Assembly: GCA_963829135.1 (NCBI GenBank)
Contig: CAWHHO010000006.1
Span: forward strand, 434,001-498,000
Length of the DNA stretch: 64,000 bases
Reading direction: 5' to 3'
Origin: Kumtagia sp963829135
GTDB taxonomy: Bacteria; Pseudomonadota; Alphaproteobacteria; Rhizobiales; Rhizobiaceae
This document shows, one piece after another, positions 58,815 through 64,000 of the stretch. The notes below the pieces were generated by a model that worked only from the letters and a program-made list of their open reading frames with translations, did no database searches and had not been told where the DNA came from. Each line of letters starts with the position of its first letter. The first letter of the stretch is position 1. The position numbers and the translations under genes were made by a program.

Positions 58815-59837
58815 TCAACCGGTTGGAGCATCCTCCCGCAGAAGGCCCTCGGCCTTGAGGTCGGCCCACAGAGACGCAGGTATATTGGTGTCGAGCAACG
58901 CGCGATTGCTTTCGACCTCGCTCACGCGCTGCCCGCCTGGAATGACCGCCACGACTGACGGATGCGCCAATGGGAACTGAAGAGCTGCTTCGATCAGACG
59001 GACACCATGTCGCTCGCAAACCGCCTCGATACGGTTGACGCGGTCGACGATAGGCTGCGGCGCCGGATCGTAATTGTAGTAGGCGCCCGGCCTCGCGCCC
59101 GTAGCGAGGATCCCCGAATTATAGGGAGCGCCCAACACGATGCCGATACCGCGCTTCTGGCAAAGCGGCAGGAAACTGTCCAGCGCTTCCTGCTCCAGCA
59201 GCGTATAGCGGCCGGCCAATAGGAACAGGTCAAAATCCCCGCGCTCTGCCAGCACCTGCGCCATTTGCCATTCATTGATACCGCCGCCGATCGCCTTGAT
59301 GACGCCTTGGTCACGCAGCGACGTCAGCGCGCCATGCCCCGATTTCATGAATTGTTCCAGGTAGCCGTCGACCTTTTCCTGGGTGCGGTGCGTGTAAACG
59401 TCGAGATCGTGCACGAACAGAATGTCGATACGGTCCACACCAAGCCTCTCCAGCGAGTCGTCGATCGACCGCAGGATGCCGTCGCGGCTGTAGTCGAACA
59501 CTTCGCGGCGCGATGGCGTGTCGAAAAACTTGCCGATGCCGGCCCGCTCTTCCGGCGGGGCGTGCCGCATCAGCCGTCCGACCTTGGTGGAAAGCAGGTA
59601 GCTGTCGCGCGGCTTGCCGCGCAGGAACCGGTTCACGCGGACTTCGGACAACCCCAGCCCATAGAATGGGGCTGTGTCGTAATACCGGATACCCGCAGCC
59701 CACGCAGCCTCCAGCACCGCATGCGCTTCGTCATCCGGCACCGGACGGTAGAGATTGCCAAGCGGCGCCGTGCCGAATCCAAGCTCGGTGAAATCCAGCC
59801 CGCCATTGCCTATCCGGTCAAAGTGCCGAACTTTCAT
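58815..59837 (-). CDS. Aldo/keto reductase, aldose 1-dehydrogenase-like
   Basis: AKR of 340 residues. YYDTAPFYGLG carries the catalytic Asp and Tyr, STKVGR the Lys and FVHDLD the His of the tetrad; GVIKAIGGGINEWQMAQVLAERGDFD is typical of the D-threo-aldose/L-fucose 1-dehydrogenase and pyridoxal 4-dehydrogenase subfamily. It likely oxidises a free aldose to a lactone. ATG 59837 has a GGAGGAG site. Divergent from the BtpA/SgcQ-M42-kinase operon, so it is probably part of the same sugar pathway. Confidence 0.85.
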   Translation of the reverse strand: MKVRHFDRIGNGGLDFTELGFGTAPLGNLYRPVPDDEAHAVLEAAWAAGIRYYDTAPFYGLGLSEVRVNRFLRGKPRDSYLLSTKVGRLMRHAPPEERAGIGKFFDTPSRREVFDYSRDGILRSIDDSLERLGVDRIDILFVHDLDVYTHRTQEKVDGYLEQFMKSGHGALTSLRDQGVIKAIGGGINEWQMAQVLAERGDFDLFLLAGRYTLLEQEALDSFLPLCQKRGIGIVLGAPYNSGILATGARPGAYYNYDPAPQPIVDRVNRIEAVCERHGVRLIEAALQFPLAHPSVVAVIPGGQRVSEVESNRALLDTNIPASLWADLKAEGLLREDAPTG

Positions 59838-59877
59838 GCCTGCTCCTCCCATCGGCGCGTCCCTCAAAAGGCTACGA

Positions 59878-59892
59878 TGGTTTGACAAACCA
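59878..59892. promoter_or_regulatory. Perfect palindrome in the AKR/BtpA divergent region
   Basis: TGGTTTGACAAACCA, two 7-base arms around a central A, 41 bases upstream of the AKR start codon. It resembles operator sites of LacI- or GntR-type sugar regulators. The regulator is not in the window. Confidence 0.55.
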
Positions 59893-59935
59893 AACGAAGC
59901 CCTTTGGACCGTTCCGGCCGGAGACTAGCACAAAC

Positions 59936-59946
59936 TGGTACGACCA
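59936..59946. promoter_or_regulatory. GntR/FadR-type operator candidate
   Basis: TGGTACGACCA, arms TGGT/ACCA with a 3-base centre, fits the TNGTNNNACNA pattern of FadR-subfamily GntR regulators. It lies 72 bases before the BtpA/SgcQ start. It shares the TGGT...ACCA ends with the palindrome at 59878. Confidence 0.45.
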
Positions 59947-60017
59947 AAAGTGCGAGCAGCTATTGGACAGGCATTTTTCAGGTTGCTAGCATAACCGGAG
60001 CAGGCGAGGGGGGTAGT

Positions 60018-60830
60018 GTGACGCAAAAGTTCCGGAAAGTTTTCGGTGCCGGTAAGCCGGTAATCGCCATGGTGCATTTCGGCGCGTTGCCGGGCTCGCC
60101 GCTCTATGACGCGGATGGCGGTATCGACGCTTTGCTGGACGGCGTGACCAAGGATTTGGACGCATTGCAGAAGGCCGGCTTCGACGCGATCATGTTCGGC
60201 AACGAGAACGACAGGCCATATGAGTTCCAAGTCGATCGAGCCTCGACCGCAACCATGGCCTATGTCATCGGCCGGATCCGCCCCAAGATCACGGTACCGT
60301 TCGGCGTCAATGTTCTGTGGGATGCGATGTCGTCCGTGGCGTTGGCCGCCGCGACGGGAGCAGCCTTCGTGCGGGAAATCTTCACCGGCACCTATGCGTC
60401 CGACATGGGGCCATGGACACCGGACGCCGGCAAGGCGGCACGCTACCGGGACCGCCTGCAGCGCTCCGACCTTGCCCTGCTTTACAATGTTTCGGCGGAA
60501 TTCGCTTACTCCCTCGACCAGCGGCCACTGGCCGACCGGGCGCGATCGGCGGTGTTTTCCAGCATTCCCGACGCCATTCTGGTTTCCGGGCAGATAACCG
60601 GCGAAGCCGCCTCGATGAGCGACCTGGCGGCCGTCAAGAAGGCGCTGCCGGATACGCCCGTACTGGCCAACACGGGCGTCAAGCACGCGACTGTAGCGGA
60701 TGTGCTGAAGATTGCCGACGGTGTCATCGTCGGCTCGTCGCTGAAGGTCGATGGCAATACGTGGAACGCGGTCGATCCAGACCGCGCGGCAGAATTCATG
60801 CGGCTCGTCCGCACCGCCAGGGGCGGCTGA
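60018..60830 (+). CDS. BtpA/SgcQ family protein
   Basis: TIM-barrel-like protein of 270 residues in the BtpA/SgcQ family: GKPVIAMVHFGALPGSPLYD, GFDAIMFGNENDRPYEF, PFGVNVLWD, AAFVREIFTGTYASDMGPW and VLANTGVKHATVADVLKIADGVIVGSSLK. BtpA was linked to photosystem I stability in cyanobacteria, while SgcQ sits in an uncharacterised sugar operon of E. coli; the reaction is unknown. GTG 60018 with a GAGGGGG site is the start; upstream frame is control region. First gene of the plus-strand operon. Confidence 0.85.
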   Translation: MTQKFRKVFGAGKPVIAMVHFGALPGSPLYDADGGIDALLDGVTKDLDALQKAGFDAIMFGNENDRPYEFQVDRASTATMAYVIGRIRPKITVPFGVNVLWDAMSSVALAAATGAAFVREIFTGTYASDMGPWTPDAGKAARYRDRLQRSDLALLYNVSAEFAYSLDQRPLADRARSAVFSSIPDAILVSGQITGEAASMSDLAAVKKALPDTPVLANTGVKHATVADVLKIADGVIVGSSLKVDGNTWNAVDPDRAAEFMRLVRTARGG

Positions 60831-60929
60831 TGGCTCTGCTCACAGGGCATTCCCAGAGCCGGACAAAGGGGTGCGCGCTGAGGCGCATGGTTTCCAGGGG
60901 ACATTCGGGCATTCGGGAGACGTTCCGCC

Positions 60930-62054
60930 ATGCCTAACGCAGAGCCCACCCTCCAGGCCCGTCTCAAGACCCTGCTTACCGAACTGATGCTCATTCCCGG
61001 TCTGAGCGGCCATGAGGGGCGCGTGCGGCTGCACATTGCGCGCGAGCTGAGCCTGCTCGGCATCGAGACGCGTACCGACGCGCTGGGCAATCTCATCGCT
61101 ACGCTGGAAGGCGACGACGGCTCACCGAGCGTCATGCTGTTCACGCATATGGACCAGCTGGGTTTCGTCGTGCGCAAAATCGAGGCTGACGGCTTCATTC
61201 GAATCGAGCGCCTCGGAGGTGTGCCTGAGCGCGCGCTGCCCTCGCAGGCGGTGCTGATCTGCATTGGTGAGGGCAGGGACCGTATCGGCGTAATCGCCAA
61301 CAAGAGCCATCATGCGACGACGCCGGAGGAAAAATACAAGGTTGTCGCCTACCAAGATCTTTATATCGATGCAGGCTTTTCCGATCGCGCCGAGGCGGAA
61401 GCTGCGGGAATACGCATTGGTACGCCAATTGTGTATCGTCCGCAGGTGCTGGAACTCTCGGAAGCGCGCATAGCCGGCACGTCGGTCGACGACCGAGCCG
61501 GCTGCGCAGTGATCATCGAGGTAGCGCGAGCCCTCGCGGAGACCAGGCGGCGACCGACCGTGCATTTGGTGTTTTCCGTGCAGGAGGAATTCAATTTGCG
61601 CGGCGCGCTGACTGCCGCGCAAGTGCTTAGGCCGGACATCGCCATTCAACTCGACCTGATGCTCGCTACCGACACACCCGATATGACGTATCGCGGAGAC
61701 GTGAAGCTTGGCGGCGGGCCGGCCATGAGCCTCTATTCCTTCCATGGGCGCGGCACGCTGAACGGCACGATCCCGCATCCGGCTCTGGTGGCATTGTTCG
61801 ATACAGCCTCGCAAAACGCGGCCATCCCGTTGCAGCGCAGCGCCCAAACCGGCGTCCTGACCGATTCGTCTTATGTGCAGCTTGTCGGGGGCGGTGTCGC
61901 CTCGATCGATATAGGCTTTCCGATGCGCTACTCGCACTCCTCCCTGGAAGTCTGTGACCTCGCTGACCTTGAACAACTCACCCAGTTGCTCATCGCGGCC
62001 ATCCCTTCAATCGACCGGCGTTTCAGCCTCGATCGGGACGACTACATCGGATGA
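60930..62054 (+). CDS. M42-family metallopeptidase (FrvX/SgcX-like)
   Basis: M42 (PepD/FrvX) family protein, 374 residues. Metal and catalytic residues are in FTHMDQLGF, TSVDDRAGC, VQEEFNLRG, LATDTPD and the C-terminal RYSHSSLE. Biochemically characterised members are aminopeptidases; in E. coli, relatives (FrvX, SgcX) sit in sugar operons and may be deblocking hydrolases. Here it lies between BtpA/SgcQ and a sugar kinase, echoing the sgc arrangement. The stop overlaps the kinase start (ATGA). Confidence 0.87.
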   Translation: MPNAEPTLQARLKTLLTELMLIPGLSGHEGRVRLHIARELSLLGIETRTDALGNLIATLEGDDGSPSVMLFTHMDQLGFVVRKIEADGFIRIERLGGVPERALPSQAVLICIGEGRDRIGVIANKSHHATTPEEKYKVVAYQDLYIDAGFSDRAEAEAAGIRIGTPIVYRPQVLELSEARIAGTSVDDRAGCAVIIEVARALAETRRRPTVHLVFSVQEEFNLRGALTAAQVLRPDIAIQLDLMLATDTPDMTYRGDVKLGGGPAMSLYSFHGRGTLNGTIPHPALVALFDTASQNAAIPLQRSAQTGVLTDSSYVQLVGGGVASIDIGFPMRYSHSSLEVCDLADLEQLTQLLIAAIPSIDRRFSLDRDDYIG

Positions 62055-63541
62055 GCTATACACTCGGCATCGATATCGGCACGTTTGAATCCAAGGGGGT
62101 CATTGTCGATGGGGCGGGCCGGATTGTGGTGACTGCTTCGCGCCCGCACGAGATGCTGGTGCCGCGGCCAGGCTGGGCAGAACATCGACCGAAGCAGGAC
62201 TGGTGGGGCGATTTCGTTCATATCTGCAATGCCATGCTGGAAAGTTCGAAGATTCCGCCGGAAGAAATCCGCTGCATCGGCACCAGTGCCATCGGTCCAT
62301 GCATGCTGCCGGTTGACGCCAGAGGTGAAGCTTTGAGCAACGCCGCGCTCTACGGCGTCGATGGTCGGGCAGTTAAGGAGATCGACGAACTGAACGCTGC
62401 AATCGGCCGGGAGCGGATCCTCGCCGCCTGCGGCAATGCGCTGACATCACAATCCGTCGGTCCGAAAATCCTCTGGCTTAAGAAGAACCGACCGGCGATC
62501 TTCGATAAGGCGGCAAAGATCGTCACGTCCACCACATATCTCGTGCAGAAGCTGACGGGCGAATGCGTGATCGATCATTACTCCGCGGCAAATTTCTCGC
62601 CGCTTTATGTTATCGGCAAGGGTTGGAGCGACGAACTCTGCGGAGACATCGTTGGCTTGGATCGCTTGCCCAGATTGATGTGGTCGACCGAGATTGCCGG
62701 ATACGTCACCAAGGCGGCGTCTAAGGCCACCGGCCTCGCGACAGGAACGCCAGTGATCGCCGGCACAATCGACGCAGCGGCAGAAGCGATCAGCGTCGGT
62801 GTCGCCAAGGCTGGGGACATGATGGTGATGTATGGTTCGACCATCTTTACGATCCTTCTTTCCAAGGACCGCGTCGAGGATTCGCGGCTGTGGTATGCGC
62901 CCTGGCTGTTTCCTGGCGAGCACGCATCGATGGCCGGTCTTCCACCAGCGGTACGCTGACCCACTGGTTCCGCGATGTCGTGGCGCGCGAGGTCGATCGT
63001 GAAGCCGCTTTCGGAGTTCTCGCCAAGGAAGCCGACGCCTCGCCGCCCGGTGCCGGCGGCTTGGTGATGCTGCCGTATTTTTCGGGAGAGCGGACGCCGA
63101 TCCACGATCCGAACGCCAAGGGCGTGATCTTCGGACTGAACCTCACACACACGCGCGGGGACCTTTACCGGGCCTTGCTGGAAGGCATCGCCTGCGGCAC
63201 AAGCCACATCATCGAAACCTATCGCGACATCGGCGAAGTGCCGAAGAGGCTGCTGGCGGTCGGCGGCGGCACCAAGAACACGGTTTGGTCGCAGGCGACC
63301 TCTGACGTCTCCGGGATGGCGCAAAGCGTCTGCGCGAAAACCATCGGCGCCTGCTATGGCGACGCCTTCCTTGCGGCGCTGGCTATCGGCGCGGTTACGA
63401 AGAGAGGATATTCTCGGCTGGAACCCTGAGGAGCGCCGGATCACACCCAACCGCAAACATCGCGCCGTTTATGAACGGACTTATCGCGTTTTCAAGGACC
63501 TGTACGGGCAAACGAAGATCCTGATGGCGGAGTTGTCGTGA
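62051..63541 (+). CDS. FGGY-family carbohydrate kinase (two frameshifts)
   Basis: FGGY sugar kinase, about 496 residues after repair. The N-terminal LGIDIGTFESKGVIVD phosphate site, GTSAIGPCMLPVD, GTIDAAAEAISVG, and the C-terminal RALLEGIACGTSHI and AVGGGTKNTVWSQ are family motifs. At 62940-62941 one base appears lost (TTT to TT) between MAGL and STSGTLTHWFRD; at 63400-63401 one is gained (A to AA) before REDILGWNPEERRI. Gain and loss cancel, so 1491 bases remain in phase. The substrate is not predictable from sequence (xylulose, ribulose and others possible). The stop overlaps the SIS gene (GTGA). Confidence 0.85.
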
Positions 63542-64000
63542 GCGAGGCTAAGAGTGAATTTCAGATCGCGCTCGATGAACTTGGCGCGGTCTTGGCCAGG
63601 ATAGACGAGACGGCCGTGGATACCATCTGCGACCGGCTTGCAAGGGCCAGGCGCATCGGCATCTACGGCTGCGGCCGCGAGGCCTTGCAGATCAACGGCT
63701 TCGCCATGCGGCTCTTTCATCTCGGCCTGCCCGCTTCGGTGGTAGGCGATATGACGATGCCGCCGCTGGGGCCGGGCGACGTCTTCCTGACCAGCTCGGG
63801 ACCCGGTGAGACGACGACCGTGCTCACCCTGATGAAGGTGGCGAAAGATGCTGGCGCTGCAAATCTGCTTATGACCGCTGAGCCGGCGGGAAGTGCGGCA
63901 AAGCTGGCGGATTTCACACTGGTGATCCCCGCGCAGACGATGGCCAGCGACCAGGGCGCAGCCACAACCTCTCTGCTACCGATGGGCTCCGCCTTCGAGG
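63538..64000 (+). CDS. SIS-domain sugar-phosphate isomerase (3' partial)
   Basis: Start of a SIS-domain protein cut by the window end after 154 residues. ARRIGIYGCGREALQINGFAMRLFHLGLPASVVGD and SSGPGETTTVLTLMKVAKDAGA resemble 6-phospho-3-hexuloisomerase (HxlB/PHI), which isomerises phosphorylated ketoses; the fit is by recollection of that family. GTG 63538 overlaps the kinase stop. Kinase followed by isomerase suggests stepwise processing of one sugar. Confidence 0.8.
   Translation, partial: MSEAKSEFQIALDELGAVLARIDETAVDTICDRLARARRIGIYGCGREALQINGFAMRLFHLGLPASVVGDMTMPPLGPGDVFLTSSGPGETTTVLTLMKVAKDAGAANLLMTAEPAGSAAKLADFTLVIPAQTMASDQGAATTSLLPMGSAFE

Overview
The window looks like a chromosomal segment of a Hyphomicrobiales (Rhizobiales) alphaproteobacterium, most likely of the Phyllobacteriaceae/Mesorhizobium type. 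The evidence is high GC with alphaproteobacterial codon use, an S10/spc/alpha-type ribosomal operon with secY and adk between rplO and rpsM, both a GSI (glnBA) and a eukaryote-type GSII (glnII), cyclic beta-1,2-glucan genes (ndvB/ndvA), an ATP12 chaperone and class II DAHP synthase. No RNA genes, insertion sequences, prophage genes or CRISPR arrays were found. The placement is inferred from protein families and was not tested by a search.

Layout. (1) 1-9.3 kb: the end of rplN, then rplX-rplE-rpsN-rpsH-rplF-rplR-rpsE-rpmD-rplO-secY-adk-rpsM-rpsK-rpoA-rplQ, closed by a strong terminator. Four spacers of this operon carry degenerate 7-base tandem repeats, two of them folded into long imperfect hairpins. 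(2) 9.4-17.2 kb: housekeeping genes (ankyrin-repeat protein, Do-type protease, rarA, a PIMT-like methyltransferase, crcB, an RluC/D-type pseudouridine synthase, a DMT exporter, atp12). (3) 17.3-24.3 kb: nitrogen assimilation (a DUF2735-like gene, glnII, glnA, glnB, with sigma-54-like promoters before glnII and glnB) interrupted by an OpgC-like glucan succinyltransferase and a serine hydrolase. (4) 24.6-38.6 kb: mixed metabolism (nnr, DoxX, formaldehyde detoxification adhC, propionyl-CoA carboxylase alpha coupled to a CofD-like protein, class II DAHP synthase, GFA protein, dgkA, dedA, DUF1003, an amino-acid-oxidase-like enzyme with RidA). (5) 38.7-46.8 kb: a complete five-step histidine utilisation locus, hutFC divergent from hutIHGUD, with a palindromic HutC-type operator between them. 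(6) 47-57.6 kb: ndvB and ndvA, synthesis and export of cyclic beta-1,2-glucan; the opgC-like gene at 19-20 kb could supply succinyl decoration. (7) 57.7-64 kb: a lone ccmC, a stand-alone RAM-domain protein, then a divergent carbohydrate locus (aldo-keto reductase; BtpA/SgcQ, M42 peptidase/SgcX-like, FGGY kinase, SIS isomerase cut by the window edge).

A striking property is the number of frameshifts. Seven genes (Do protease, dedA, hutH, hutU, ndvB, ndvA and the FGGY kinase) are broken by 15 single-base indels; 14 are gains and one is a loss. Reversing them restores family-typical proteins with codon totals divisible by three in every case. Five gains lie within about 160 bases of ndvB. This pattern argues for residual sequencing insertions rather than gene decay.

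The most promising undescribed items are the heptamer hairpins inside the ribosomal operon and the sgc-like sugar locus at the right edge with two palindromic operator candidates.
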